DNA of 64,000 bases from Prochlorococcus sp. scB243_495K23 (GTDB lineage Bacteria > Cyanobacteriota > Cyanobacteriia > PCC-6307 > Cyanobiaceae). A program made the position numbers and the translations under genes. Of the stretch, positions 19,507 to 29,264 are shown one piece after another (the first letter of the stretch is position 1; every line of letters begins with the position of its first letter). Where the stretch lies: assembly GCA_000635495.1 (NCBI GenBank), contig JFLW01000003.1, positions 235,855 through 299,854 on the forward strand, in the 5' to 3' direction. The notes below the pieces were generated by a model, which was not told the origin of the DNA, did no database searches, and saw nothing but the letters and a program-made list of their open reading frames with translations.

Positions 19507-20827
19507 CTTTAATGCCTCCCTTTATTGAATAATTTTCTAACATTTTTTCTACTTCTTTATTTTCCCTAACAGCACTATCAACGGGTTTATATTTTAGAGG
19601 TGCTAGGGCTTTCCCTCTTAAAATCGAACCAAGTGTAAGCATTGTAATTTTAAGTTGCTGTAATGGTTTCATGGCGACAACTCTTTTGTATAAGTAACTA
19701 TCAAAAGTAAGTCTTTGTACATCCATGTCATCACACATCTCTACAAAGGCTTCTCTTGCAGAATCATTTCTGTAGAAAATATTTTGAAGGATTTCTAGCA
19801 CTTTATAAGTTGTGCCATATTTTTTATCCCATTTTTTAAGATAGTTTTTTAAATCTTTTTCTGATGGAATTATTTGACCGTTTTTTGATGCTTCAACAAT
19901 TTCTTCAGCACACATTCTTCCACTTTTTGCAGCAAAATAAATGCCCTCTCCAGAGCTTTTTGTAACATAACCAGCTGCATCACCAACCAATGCCATTCTC
20001 CCAACTACTCTTCTTGGCCTTGGATGCTCAGGAATAGGGTGAGCTTCTACCTTTATTACTTCGCCATTAACAAGTCTTTTCTTCGCCCTATTTCTTACAC
20101 CCTCTTGAAGTCCTTTAATTAATGACTGATTCTTTTGCATGGTTCCAGTGCCCACAGCAACATGATCATATTTAGGAAATACCCATCCATAAAAATCAGG
20201 AGAAACATCAGTTCCGACATACATTTCAGCAAGATCTTCGTAGTAACTCATTTCTTCTTTAGGTAATTTAATTCTTTCCTGAAATGCTATGGCAACTTTG
20301 TAATCTCCTGCATCCATTGCTTTTGCGACTCTGCTATTGGCTCCATCAGCTCCGATTAAAAGGTCAACAGTAAGCTCTTTAAGTTCCCCTTTTTTATCTC
20401 CATTCGTAAAATCTGAGTAGGAAAGCTTATATGGCCCTTGATTATTATCGCCAGTATCAATAGAAGTAACTAATCCATTTATTAATGTAGCACCAAGATC
20501 TGATGCTCTATTGCGCATAAAGGCATCCATAACTTCTCTTCTGCACATTCCAATAAACTCATTATCACTTTTCCCATATACTCTATCTAAGCTTATATCT
20601 ACCTCTCTATTTGATGGAGATATCATTCTCATATGCCTTACTTTTCTATCAATAATTGACTCAGGCAAATCAAATTCTTCGACCATGCAAAGTGGAATTG
20701 CTCCTCCACATGGTTTTGCATTATCTAATTTTCTCTCGAAGAGCCAAGTTTTTATACCAGCTTTAGCAAGTATTTCTGCCGCACATGAACCACTTGGACC
20801 TCCACCAATAACAGCTACCCTCAACAT
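19487..20827 (-). CDS. chlP: Geranylgeranyl diphosphate/geranylgeranyl-chlorophyll reductase
   Basis: 446 residues of the FAD-dependent oxidoreductase family. It opens with the dinucleotide motif VIGGGPSGSCAAEILAKAG; later come the PCGGAIPLCMVEEF block, VDLLIGADGANSRVA (second FAD contact) and VGDAAGYVTKSSGEGIYFAAKSG. It reduces three double bonds of the geranylgeranyl chain to give phytol for chlorophyll and tocopherol. Length and motifs match ChlP closely. It reads from its own promoter in the 113-base gap before the VanY-like gene. Confidence 0.95.
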   Translation of the reverse strand: MLRVAVIGGGPSGSCAAEILAKAGIKTWLFERKLDNAKPCGGAIPLCMVEEFDLPESIIDRKVRHMRMISPSNREVDISLDRVYGKSDNEFIGMCRREVMDAFMRNRASDLGATLINGLVTSIDTGDNNQGPYKLSYSDFTNGDKKGELKELTVDLLIGADGANSRVAKAMDAGDYKVAIAFQERIKLPKEEMSYYEDLAEMYVGTDVSPDFYGWVFPKYDHVAVGTGTMQKNQSLIKGLQEGVRNRAKKRLVNGEVIKVEAHPIPEHPRPRRVVGRMALVGDAAGYVTKSSGEGIYFAAKSGRMCAEEIVEASKNGQIIPSEKDLKNYLKKWDKKYGTTYKVLEILQNIFYRNDSAREAFVEMCDDMDVQRLTFDSYLYKRVVAMKPLQQLKITMLTLGSILRGKALAPLKYKPVDSAVRENKEVEKMLENYSIKGGIKVKSSKV

Positions 20828-20940
20828 ATGAAAAAAAAATAATACTGTATATAAAAACTACATCTTTTTTGCTTATAAAAGTGCATTTCTTAAAATAATA
20901 GTTAATATCGAAATATCTTTTCCAAATTCACTTTTAAATA

Positions 20941-21654
20941 TTGGAACTAAACAAAGATATCGATCAATTTGATATACAACTTGCCAAAAGAATTTACTTA
21001 AACAACCCTAATTCAAGATTATTAAAAAAATTATTAATATTTTCTCCATTTCTTTTCCTTATATTTTCTCTCGCTGCTTTGCGATTTATTAAAAATGTAG
21101 AATTAATACCTCTTAATAATCTCAAATTTGAGATTAAAAGAAATTATGATGCTAGAATTTTGGGCCATCTTCCCTATAAGGAAACTCCTAAAGAGAAACT
21201 AGTTTTAATTGAGCCTAATATTGAAGTTCATATGGATATGCGCGATTCTCTACTAAAGATGAGAGAAGAAGCCAAAAAGGATGGGATATATTTGGTCTTC
21301 TTGAGTGGTTATAGATCAATAAATTTGCAAAACGATATCTTTTATTCTTTAAAATCTATTAGAAATCAAGAAGCGGCAGAAAGAGCTAGAGTTTCAGCCC
21401 CTCCAGGATATTCTGAACATAGTACAGGTTTCGCAATCGATATTGGTGATGCTACTCAAAGAGAGACAGACTTTGAAACCGACTTTGAAAATACTGACGC
21501 CTTTAGATGGCTTATAAAAAATGCAGCTAAGTTTCACTTTAAGTTATCGTTCAATAAAGATAATAAATATATAGATTATGAACCCTGGCATTGGAGATAT
21601 GAGGGGTCAATTGAAGCATTAAAAGTTTTTGAAAGCGCAAACAGAAAAATTTAA
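20941..21654 (+). CDS. D-alanyl-D-alanine carboxypeptidase, VanY/M15B-like
   Basis: 237 residues, TTG start. A cytoplasmic head of about 28 residues is followed by one membrane helix (about 29-48) and a catalytic domain outside the membrane. M15B motifs are SGYRS, SEHSTGFAIDIGD (zinc His and Asp) and EPWHWRY (catalytic Glu and zinc His). It should trim the terminal D-Ala from peptidoglycan stem peptides in the periplasm. It is the second M15 peptidase in the window, beside the VanX-like gene at 14782-15465, but the two are not adjacent. It has a single-gene layout, with a 129-base gap before typA. Confidence 0.87.
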   Translation: MELNKDIDQFDIQLAKRIYLNNPNSRLLKKLLIFSPFLFLIFSLAALRFIKNVELIPLNNLKFEIKRNYDARILGHLPYKETPKEKLVLIEPNIEVHMDMRDSLLKMREEAKKDGIYLVFLSGYRSINLQNDIFYSLKSIRNQEAAERARVSAPPGYSEHSTGFAIDIGDATQRETDFETDFENTDAFRWLIKNAAKFHFKLSFNKDNKYIDYEPWHWRYEGSIEALKVFESANRKI

Positions 21655-21783
21655 ACCTAATTGATTGATTTAATTATTCAATTAGATTATATTTTTCAAA
21701 GTCTTCAAGAGAAAATTCTCATAATAAGCATACTTTGAGTTAGCCTTAATAAAGTCAATCAACTATTTATATAAATTCTATAA

Positions 21784-23580
21784 ATGTCATCTTCGATAAA
21801 AGAAATTAGAAATGTTGCAATTATTGCTCACGTAGATCATGGGAAGACAACACTTGTAGATGCATTGTTATCTCAATCAGGAATATTTAGAGACAATGAA
21901 GTTATCCCTACATGTGTAATGGATTCAAATGATCTTGAGAGAGAAAGGGGGATAACAATTCTCTCAAAAAATACTGCAGTTAACTACAAAGACACCAGAA
22001 TTAATATTATAGATACACCTGGACATGCTGATTTTGGAGGAGAAGTAGAAAGGGTTTTGGGAATGGTTGATGGTTGTCTTCTTATTGTTGATGCAAATGA
22101 GGGACCTATGCCTCAAACAAGATTTGTTTTAAAAAAAGCATTAGAAAAAGGACTTAGGCCTATAGTCTTCGTAAATAAAATTGATAGACCAAGAGTAGTA
22201 CCAGAAATAGCAATTGATAAGGTCCTTGATTTGTTTTTGGAGTTAGGAGCTGATGATGATCAATGTGATTTCCCTTATCTTTTTGGAAGCGGCCTTTCTG
22301 GCTTTGCAAAAGAAGAGATGGAATCTAGTAGTGAAAATATGATGCCTCTTTTTGAAGCTATTATTAGACATGTTCCACCTCCAGTAGGTGATGCCAATAA
22401 GCCTCTTCAGCTACAAATAACCACTTTGGATTATTCTGATTTTTTAGGCAGAATAGTAATTGGGAAAATTCATAATGGAACTATAAAAAATGGCCAACAA
22501 GCCAGTTTAATTAAAGAAAACGGAAAAACTATTAAAGGTAAGGTTAGTAAACTTTTAGGATTTGAAGGATTGCAAAGAATTGATATAAATGAAGCATTTG
22601 CAGGTGATATTGTTGCTGTTTCTGGTTTTGATGACGTCAACATTGGTGAGACCATAGCATGTCCCGATTCTCCTCATCCTCTTCCATTAATCAAAGTTGA
22701 TGAACCAACTTTAAATATGACTTTTGTTGTGAATGATTCACCATTTGCTGGGAAGGAAGGGAAATTTGTTACTAGTAGACAATTAAAAAATCGATTGGAG
22801 AGGGAACTTTTAACAAATGTTGCCTTGAGAGTAGAAGAAACTGATTCTCCTGATAGGTTTTCAGTCTCAGGAAGGGGAGAGTTACATTTAGGTATTTTAA
22901 TTGAAACTATGAGAAGAGAAGGGTTCGAGTTTCAAATCTCACAACCTCAAGTAATTTTTAGAGAAATTGATAATGTTGAATGTGAGCCTATAGAGACTTT
23001 GGTCCTTGATGTGCCTGAAGTATCCGTTGGTTCATGTATAGAAAAACTTGGATCGAGAAAGGCAGAGATGAAAAATATGCAGACAAGTTCAGATGGGAGA
23101 ACTCAATTAGAGTTTCTCGTACCATCAAGAGGACTAATTGGATTTCGTGGAGAATTTGTTCGGATAACAAGAGGTGAAGGTATCATGAGTCATTCATTTT
23201 ATGAATATAAACCTAAAACAGGAGATTTTGAAACTAGAAGAAATGGAGTCCTTATAGCTTTTGAGGAAGGTGTGGCCACATTCTATGCATTAAAGAATGC
23301 TGAAGATAGGGGAGTCTATTTCATTAAACCCGGAGTTAAAGTTTATAAGGGAATGATAATTGGAGAAAATAATCGACCTCAAGATCTTGAGTTAAATATA
23401 TGTAAAACTAAGCAGTTGACTAATATGAGGTCTGCAGGGGCAGAAGAACTTGATACTTTGCAGTCACCTGTTGACATTACTCTTGAAAGAGCACTCGAAT
23501 ATATTGGTCCAGATGAAATGCTAGAGGTAACACCAGATTCAATAAGAATGAGAAAAATAAATAAAAAGAAAAGAAATTAA
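21784..23580 (+). CDS. typA: Ribosome-associated GTPase TypA/BipA
   Basis: 598 residues of a translational GTPase: G1 [11 protein letters not shown]2 within RERGITI, G3 DTPGHADF and G4 NKID, then domain II, EF-G-like domains III and V ([31 protein letters not shown]) and the BipA-specific C-terminal region ending [10 protein letters not shown]. TypA aids 50S assembly and growth under stress. The length is typical. The next gene follows 11 bases after the stop and is probably co-transcribed. Confidence 0.97.
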   Translation: MSSSIKEIRNVAIIAHVDHGKTTLVDALLSQSGIFRDNEVIPTCVMDSNDLERERGITILSKNTAVNYKDTRINIIDTPGHADFGGEVERVLGMVDGCLLIVDANEGPMPQTRFVLKKALEKGLRPIVFVNKIDRPRVVPEIAIDKVLDLFLELGADDDQCDFPYLFGSGLSGFAKEEMESSSENMMPLFEAIIRHVPPPVGDANKPLQLQITTLDYSDFLGRIVIGKIHNGTIKNGQQASLIKENGKTIKGKVSKLLGFEGLQRIDINEAFAGDIVAVSGFDDVNIGETIACPDSPHPLPLIKVDEPTLNMTFVVNDSPFAGKEGKFVTSRQLKNRLERELLTNVALRVEETDSPDRFSVSGRGELHLGILIETMRREGFEFQISQPQVIFREIDNVECEPIETLVLDVPEVSVGSCIEKLGSRKAEMKNMQTSSDGRTQLEFLVPSRGLIGFRGEFVRITRGEGIMSHSFYEYKPKTGDFETRRNGVLIAFEEGVATFYALKNAEDRGVYFIKPGVKVYKGMIIGENNRPQDLELNICKTKQLTNMRSAGAEELDTLQSPVDITLERALEYIGPDEMLEVTPDSIRMRKINKKKRN

Positions 23581-23591
23581 TAATTAGTTTC

Positions 23592-23960
23592 ATGAACGAA
23601 GAAAGTGCAAAAAGTTTTAAGGATTCTCTTTTTAATGCTTTAAATCTTTTTAACAATCATGAATGGTATGAAGCTCATGATGCTTTTGAAGAAATATGGA
23701 ATTCCGTTGATGGTGACGAAAGGCAAGTCATCCAGGGGATTTTACAAGTATCTGTTTCTCAGTTTCACTTAAGTAAGGGTAATTTAAATGGAGCTACGAT
23801 TCTGCTTGGAGAGGGTTTAGGTAGAATAAAAACTAGAACTAAGATTAATTTAGGAATTGATCTTGAATCTTTCTGCCGATCTTTGGAAGATTTATTGTGG
23901 AAATTGCAATATAAAGAGCAATTAAGTGAGAACGATAAGCCTTTTTTGAAACCTCTTTGA
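23592..23960 (+). CDS. DUF309 family protein
   Basis: 122 residues, all helical. The family signature is FNNHEWYEAHDAFEEIWNSV, with the conserved W-Y/F-E-x-H-D/E-x-x-E-x-x-W pattern, then QGILQVSVSQFHLSKGN. DUF309 proteins are small, TPR-like and found in cyanobacteria and plastids; their function is unknown. The conserved His/Glu residues on one face suggest a ligand or metal pocket. It is 11 bases downstream of typA and likely shares its transcript. Confidence 0.85.
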   Translation: MNEESAKSFKDSLFNALNLFNNHEWYEAHDAFEEIWNSVDGDERQVIQGILQVSVSQFHLSKGNLNGATILLGEGLGRIKTRTKINLGIDLESFCRSLEDLLWKLQYKEQLSENDKPFLKPL

Positions 23961-23965
23961 TAAAT

Positions 23966-24067
23966 ATGAATATTATGAATATATATTTATCTTCAATGAA
24001 ATTATTATTATCTATTCCATTTTTTTTTCAAGAAAATAAGAAAGCTAATCGATCTCAAGAAAAATGA
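23966..24067 (+). CDS. Possible 33-residue leader ORF overlapping lptB
   Basis: ATG at 23966 opens a 33-residue frame (MNIMNIYLSSMKLLLSIPFF, then a polar basic tail) whose TGA overlaps the lptB ATG as ATGA. The first 22 residues are hydrophobic enough for a signal-like helix. In many bacteria the periplasmic LPS-transport genes lptC/lptA directly precede lptB, so this could be a decayed remnant. It could equally be a coupling peptide, or chance in AT-rich DNA. No homologue is recognised. Confidence 0.3.
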   Translation: MNIMNIYLSSMKLLLSIPFFFQENKKANRSQEK

Positions 24068-24792
24068 ACCTAAATATTCATAATGTATCCCTTTCTATTA
24101 AAGGAAGATTAATCGTAGATGATGTTTCCATAACTGTTAATCCAGGGGAAGTTGTAGGTTTGATGGGACCTAATGGTGCTGGGAAAACTACAACTTTTAA
24201 TCTTGCAGTTGGGAATATAAAACCAGAAAAAGGTGAAATCTTAATGAATGGAAAAAATATAACCAATCTTCCTCTACCTATTAGATCAAGACTTGGGTTA
24301 GGTTACTTAACTCAGGAAGCGAGTATATTTAGAGACCTCACTGTTAAGGACAATATAGATTTGGCTTTACAAAATTCATCTTATAGTAGAGCAGCTATAA
24401 GAAATAGAAGAGAACAATTAATTAATGAATTTAATTTGAATAATTTTGTAGATAATTATGGTTATCAACTTTCAGGAGGAGAGAGGAGGAGGTGTGAAAT
24501 AGCTAGGGCTCTCACTGTAGGCAGAAAAGGACCTAAATATTTGTTATTAGACGAACCTTTTGCTGGGATCGATCCTCTAGCTGTTAATGATCTAAAGAAA
24601 CTAATTCTTAAATTGAGTAGCGATGGGGTCGGGATTCTCATTACAGACCATAATGTGAGGGAAACCCTTTTAATTACTAACAAATCATATGTATTAAGTG
24701 AAGGAAAAATTTTAGCTAACGGTTCATCAAGAGAATTGGCTGATAATCCAATAGTCAAAAAGTATTATCTTGGAGATAATTTCAAACTTTGA
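24064..24792 (+). CDS. lptB: LPS export ABC transporter ATP-binding protein
   Basis: 242 residues. It has Walker A GPNGAGKTT near residues 36-44, the Q-loop in LGYLTQEASIFRDLTVKDNI (typical of LptB), the signature LSGGERRR, Walker B YLLLDEPFAGIDP and the switch region ITDHNVRETL, which LptB shares with branched-chain amino-acid ATPases. It powers extraction of lipopolysaccharide from the inner membrane together with LptF/G and C, none of which are in this window. The start ATG overlaps the stop of a 33-residue upstream frame. Confidence 0.93.
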   Translation: MNLNIHNVSLSIKGRLIVDDVSITVNPGEVVGLMGPNGAGKTTTFNLAVGNIKPEKGEILMNGKNITNLPLPIRSRLGLGYLTQEASIFRDLTVKDNIDLALQNSSYSRAAIRNRREQLINEFNLNNFVDNYGYQLSGGERRRCEIARALTVGRKGPKYLLLDEPFAGIDPLAVNDLKKLILKLSSDGVGILITDHNVRETLLITNKSYVLSEGKILANGSSRELADNPIVKKYYLGDNFKL

Positions 24793-24906
24793 AATGCTTT
24801 TTAAAAAATAAATTAAAACTTTAATATTAAAGATTTACTCATATATGTATGTTTTTAATTATTATTTGGTTGTCATTGGATATTAAAACTTGATAAATTT
24901 CTAGAA

Positions 24907-25836
24907 ATGATACTAGATAATTTTTTTAAAAATTTAATATATGAACCGGTTTCAGTTTTAGGTCTTTTAGTTTTTTATTTTTTATTAATTAACTTACCAA
25001 TATCTTTGGGTGCAGTTTTTAAAAAAAAGTCTTCTTCTGCTGTAAGACTTATTACTATTTTAGTTAACTTATTGATAACATTACAATTACTTTTTAGGTG
25101 GGCAATTTCTGGGCATTTTCCTATTAGCAATTTGTATGAATCTCTTTATTTCCTTACTTGGGGTATCACATTGGGTCAACTATTGGTTGAAAGAGAATAC
25201 CAAGCTCCAATAATTCCCTCAATTGCTATACCTATTGAGTTACTGACAGTGGCTTTTGCTTGTTTTGTTTTACCTGAGGATTTGAAGTTATCGTCCAACC
25301 TAGTTCCAGCTTTAAGGTCTAGTTGGTTAGTAATGCATGTTAGTGTCGTAATGCTTAGTTATGCAGCATTAATAATAGGTTCTTTACTTTCAATGTCCGT
25401 TTTGTTTATTAATAAAAATAAGCCGCTTCAAATCAGAAGTAGTTCTACAGGTATAGGAGGATTTAAACTTTCAAATAGCTATCCTATAAATGATTTAGTT
25501 GAACCTATTGAATTTTCTCATTCAGAAGAATTAGATACATTAAGTTATCGTTCTATATTAATCGGCTTCGTTCTTTTAACTCTTGGTTTAATTTCAGGTG
25601 CGGTCTGGGCTAATGAGGCTTGGGGTACATGGTGGAGTTGGGATCCAAAAGAAACATGGGCATTTATCTCATGGTTATTTTATGCCGCTTATCTGCATAT
25701 GAGAATAAGCAAGGGCTGGCAAGGACGTAGACCGGCATTATTAGCATCTACAGGCTTTTTAGTAGTTTTAGTATGTTATTTAGGAGTTAATTTCTTAGGA
25801 ATAGGGTTACATAGTTATGGCTGGATATTTGGGTGA
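24907..25836 (+). CDS. ccsA: c-type cytochrome biogenesis protein CcsA
   Basis: 309 residues, with about eight membrane helices. The tryptophan-rich heme-handling motif WGTWWSWDPKETWAFISWL lies between the last helices, and conserved histidines occur in HVSVVMLSYAAL and at the C terminus (HSYGW). CcsA (ResC, Ycf5) works with CcsB/Ccs1 in the System II pathway that attaches heme to c-type cytochromes on the lumenal side of the thylakoid. It resembles the chloroplast protein in length. It is convergent with rpe with a 21-base gap. Confidence 0.95.
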   Translation: MILDNFFKNLIYEPVSVLGLLVFYFLLINLPISLGAVFKKKSSSAVRLITILVNLLITLQLLFRWAISGHFPISNLYESLYFLTWGITLGQLLVEREYQAPIIPSIAIPIELLTVAFACFVLPEDLKLSSNLVPALRSSWLVMHVSVVMLSYAALIIGSLLSMSVLFINKNKPLQIRSSSTGIGGFKLSNSYPINDLVEPIEFSHSEELDTLSYRSILIGFVLLTLGLISGAVWANEAWGTWWSWDPKETWAFISWLFYAAYLHMRISKGWQGRRPALLASTGFLVVLVCYLGVNFLGIGLHSYGWIFG

Positions 25837-25857
25837 TTTGTTAACCTCCCAGAATAT

Positions 25858-26616
25858 TTATTGAGGTTCAGAAAGAACATTTCCCTTTTGAGCTTCTTGT
25901 GCAACTTTTCTCAAGTCATCACATCCCTCTTTTAATGTTGGGTAAGCAAACATTCCACTACCTGCAATAAAACAATTAGCTCCAGCATCTGCACATTGTG
26001 AAATAGTCCAGTTTGCTTTTATTCCTCCATCAACTTCAATATCGACATTTAAGTTTTTTTCAATAACAAAGTTTCTTATTTCTCTGATTTTATTAAGCAT
26101 TGTTGGTATATAAGCTTGTCCACCAAAACCTGGATTAACTGTCATAACTAAAACATGATCAACCATATCCATAATGTTTTTAATCATTTCAAAAGGAGTA
26201 TGGGGGTTTAATGCAACAGAAGGAGATCCTCCTAAATCTCTTATCCTTCCAAGAACTCTATGCAAATGAATATTTGCTTCGGCATGAGCTATTACTACTC
26301 CAGGTTCACCATTTGCTCCCTTTGTAGCTTCTACATAAGATTCAAGCATGGTTTCACAGTTATATTGGCTCACCATTAATTGAGTTTCAAAAGGGACATT
26401 GCAATATTTCCGGCATGCAGCAATCATTTCAGGACCAAATGTAAGATTTGGTACGAAATTCCCATCCATAACATCAAATTGAATTCTATCTACTCCAGCC
26501 TCCTCGAGCTCTTTCACACATGCCCCCATATTTGCCCAATCCGCCGGTAAAACTGAAGGAATTATTTGAATTGGTCTATTAGCACCAGTTAAATTTGCTT
26601 GATTTGACTCAGTCAT
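25858..26616 (-). CDS. rpe: Ribulose-phosphate 3-epimerase
   Basis: 252 residues forming a TIM barrel: IIPSVLPADWANMG at the start, DVMDGNFVPNLTFGP (metal His/Asp region), MTVNPGFGGQAYIP and IEVDGGI for the phosphate-binding end. It interconverts ribulose-5-phosphate and xylulose-5-phosphate in the Calvin cycle and the pentose phosphate pathway. It is divergent from glpX, another Calvin-cycle gene, across a 187-base shared region that holds an unusual GC-richer repeat. Confidence 0.97.
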   Translation of the reverse strand: MTESNQANLTGANRPIQIIPSVLPADWANMGACVKELEEAGVDRIQFDVMDGNFVPNLTFGPEMIAACRKYCNVPFETQLMVSQYNCETMLESYVEATKGANGEPGVVIAHAEANIHLHRVLGRIRDLGGSPSVALNPHTPFEMIKNIMDMVDHVLVMTVNPGFGGQAYIPTMLNKIREIRNFVIEKNLNVDIEVDGGIKANWTISQCADAGANCFIAGSGMFAYPTLKEGCDDLRKVAQEAQKGNVLSEPQ

Positions 26617-26671
26617 TTAATTTTTAAAATATTTAATAAAGATACTATATTTAGTTGTTTATTCCTAATTT

Positions 26672-26705
26672 CAGGTCACGGCCTGATAAAGTAACGGCTG
26701 TAAAG
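26672..26705. promoter_or_regulatory. GC-rich imperfect tandem repeat in the rpe-glpX divergent region
   Basis: The AT-rich gap contains ACGGCCTGATAAAG (26678-26691) followed two bases later by ACGGCTGTAAAG (26694-26705), an imperfect direct repeat, and a small hairpin CAGG/CCTG (26672-26675 with 26682-26685). On the minus strand the repeat contains TTTACA and GTTACT, similar to the RpaB HLR1 half-site KTTACAWW, but spaced one base closer than the consensus. It lies between two Calvin-cycle promoters, so an operator is plausible. The identity of any factor is a guess. Confidence 0.35.
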
Positions 26706-26803
26706 AGTTAAAAAAAGCTTAATAGCATAATAATTCTTATAAAAAATGCCATTTTTTATGAGATCATACTCAAAACCTTTTAGAAAATCCTCAAAATTTA
26801 ATT

Positions 26804-27805
26804 GTGAATCAAACTTTAATTCAAGAAATTCTCGAAGTTGTCGAGCAAGCTGCTATTGCCTCAGCAAAACTAACAGGACTTGGTCAAAAAGATGAAGCTG
26901 ATGCTGCAGCAGTAGAGGCAATGAGATTGCGAATGGGCAAAATTGAAATGAAAGGGAAAATTGTTATTGGAGAAGGTGAAAGAGATGAAGCACCTATGCT
27001 TTATATAGGTGAAGAGGTTGGTAGTGGAAGTGGTCCAGGGGTCGACTTTGCAGTAGATCCTTGTGAAGGAACTAATCTTTGTGCGAATAATCAAAGAGGA
27101 TCTATGGCTGTTTTAGCTGCTTCTGATACGGGTGGTCTTTTCAATGCTCCTGATTTTTATATGAACAAATTAGCAGCGCCTCCTGCGGCCAAAGGTAAAG
27201 TGGATATTAGAAATTCAGCTACTGAAAACTTAAAGATACTAAGCGATTGCTTGGGTCTTTCTATTGATGAGCTTACTGTTGTTGTAATGGATAGAACTAG
27301 ACATAAAGATTTAATTAAAGAGATTCGAGGATGTGGTGCTAAAGTTCAACCGATTTCTGATGGTGATGTTCAAGCTGCGATTGCATGTGGTTTTGCAGGA
27401 ACTGGAACACATTGCTTGATGGGGATTGGTGCAGCTCCAGAGGGTGTTATTTCAGCTGCTGCAATGAGAGCTCTTGGCGGACACTTTCAAGGACAACTAG
27501 TTTATGATCCAGCAATCGCTCAAACTTCTGAATGGGCTGATTACACAAAAGAAGGAAATATAAAACGTCTTAATGAAATGGGTATAACCGATATAGATAA
27601 AATTTATGAAGCTAATGAATTGGCATCGGGAGAAAATGTTGTTTTCGCCGGAAGTGGAATAACTGATGGATTACTATTTGACGGAGTTAAATTTGAAAGG
27701 GATTGTGTTAGGACAAGCAGTCTAGTTATTAGTACATTAGATAGTACTGCAAGGTTCACAAATACTGTCCACATAAAAGATGGTGCTAAGAGTATCAGCC
27801 TTTAA
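26804..27805 (+). CDS. glpX: Class II fructose-1,6-/sedoheptulose-1,7-bisphosphatase
   Basis: 333 residues (GTG start). GlpX motifs are [40 protein letters not shown], the [15 protein letters not shown] segment and [16 protein letters not shown]. In cyanobacteria this enzyme hydrolyses both FBP and SBP and is therefore central to the Calvin cycle. It pairs by position with rpe (divergent). It precedes hemA by 18 bases, so hemA may be transcribed with it. Confidence 0.97.
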   Translation: MNQTLIQEILEVVEQAAIASAKLTGLGQKDEADAAAVEAMRLRMGKIEMKGKIVIGEGERDEAPMLYIGEEVGSGSGPGVDFAVDPCEGTNLCANNQRGSMAVLAASDTGGLFNAPDFYMNKLAAPPAAKGKVDIRNSATENLKILSDCLGLSIDELTVVVMDRTRHKDLIKEIRGCGAKVQPISDGDVQAAIACGFAGTGTHCLMGIGAAPEGVISAAAMRALGGHFQGQLVYDPAIAQTSEWADYTKEGNIKRLNEMGITDIDKIYEANELASGENVVFAGSGITDGLLFDGVKFERDCVRTSSLVISTLDSTARFTNTVHIKDGAKSISL

Positions 27806-27823
27806 AAATTCATTGTTGATATT

Positions 27824-29134
27824 ATGCATATTGTTGTCGTCGGACTAAGTCATCGCACGGCACCTGTTGAAGTGCGTGAGAAATTAAGTATTCCTGACCA
27901 ATCCATAACTGAATCATTGAAAGCATTAAAAGCTTTCTCTGATGTATTAGAGGTGTCAATCTTAAGTACTTGTAATAGGCTGGAAATATATGCACTAGTA
28001 AAGGATAAAAATACTGGAATTTCATCTATAAAAGAATTTATATCAGAATATTCTGGAATTATTTTTGAAGATTTAAATCCACATCTTTTTTGCTTTAGAC
28101 AGGAAGAAGCAGTTTTGCATTTGATGAAAGTCTCGGCAGGACTCGATAGCCTCGTTTTAGGTGAAGGACAAATCCTTTCGCAGGTAAAAAAAATGATGAG
28201 GTTAGGTCAAGAGAATCAATCTACTGGACCAATTCTTAATAGATTATTAACACAATCAGTTAGTACAGGTAAAAAAGTAAGATCTGAAACAAATTTAGGA
28301 ACTGGAGCCGTATCAATCAGTTCAGCAGCAGTAGAACTTGCCCAATTAAAAATTGGACAAGAAAAGGGTTTTGATACTCTTGTAAGTCTGGAATCAGAGA
28401 ACGTTGTTGTTGTTGGCGCAGGACGAATGAGTAGGCTTTTAATAACTCATTTAAAATCAAAAGGATGTCATAAACTTACCCTTTTAAATAGAAATATTGA
28501 TAGAGCATTAAATCTTGCTCAAGACTTCCCTGATTTAGAGATTGTTTGTAGAGGGTTAAACGAATTAGAAGAAAACATATCACAATCTTCCATTGTTTTT
28601 ACCAGTACTGCTGCTGAAGAGCCAATTATTGATCTCTCAAAAATTGAAAAATTAAATTTAAGTAATAGACTTAAATTTATTGATATTGGTGTACCGAGAA
28701 ATATATCTAATGATGTCAAACAACATGCATTTGTAAAATCATTTGATGTTGATGACTTACAAGAGGTCGTTTCAAGAAATCAAGAATTTAGACAGAAAAT
28801 AGCAAAGGAAGCGGAATCTTTAGTAGAAGAAGAAAGGATCATTTTTCTAGAATGGTGGGCAAGTTTAGAGGCCGTTCCAGTAATAAATAAACTTAGATCA
28901 GATTTGGAGTTAATTAGAAAAGAGGAATTGCAAAAAGCACTTAGCAGAATGGGACCAGATTTTTCGGCTAGAGAAAGAAAAGTTGTGGAAGCTCTGACTA
29001 AAGGAATAATTAATAAAATACTTCATACGCCGGTCACCAAGTTGAGAAGTCCTCAATCAAGAGAAGAAAGACAAGTTTCTTTGAAAATCGTTGAAAAATT
29101 GTTTTCTTTGGTAGAAGAGGAACAAAATAACTAA
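27824..29134 (+). CDS. hemA: Glutamyl-tRNA reductase
   Basis: 436 residues. It begins HIVVVGLSHRTAPVEVREKL; the nucleophilic cysteine is Cys50 in ILSTCNRLE. The NADPH-binding domain has VVVGAGRMSRLL, and a helical dimerisation tail ends the protein. It catalyses the first committed step of tetrapyrrole synthesis (Glu-tRNA to glutamate-1-semialdehyde), feeding heme, divinyl chlorophyll and bilins, and so connects with chlP and pcyA in this window. It is 18 bases downstream of glpX. Confidence 0.97.
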   Translation: MHIVVVGLSHRTAPVEVREKLSIPDQSITESLKALKAFSDVLEVSILSTCNRLEIYALVKDKNTGISSIKEFISEYSGIIFEDLNPHLFCFRQEEAVLHLMKVSAGLDSLVLGEGQILSQVKKMMRLGQENQSTGPILNRLLTQSVSTGKKVRSETNLGTGAVSISSAAVELAQLKIGQEKGFDTLVSLESENVVVVGAGRMSRLLITHLKSKGCHKLTLLNRNIDRALNLAQDFPDLEIVCRGLNELEENISQSSIVFTSTAAEEPIIDLSKIEKLNLSNRLKFIDIGVPRNISNDVKQHAFVKSFDVDDLQEVVSRNQEFRQKIAKEAESLVEEERIIFLEWWASLEAVPVINKLRSDLELIRKEELQKALSRMGPDFSARERKVVEALTKGIINKILHTPVTKLRSPQSREERQVSLKIVEKLFSLVEEEQNN

Positions 29135-29264
29135 CTTTTTTAGATTTATATTAAGTTTTCCCAGTGATTTATCGGAATACCTTTGTAAACTGACCATTTG
29201 TATTCCTAAATATGCCCATAATCAGTTACTTTAAGTAGTTGTATATCTACCTCCATTAGATTGA

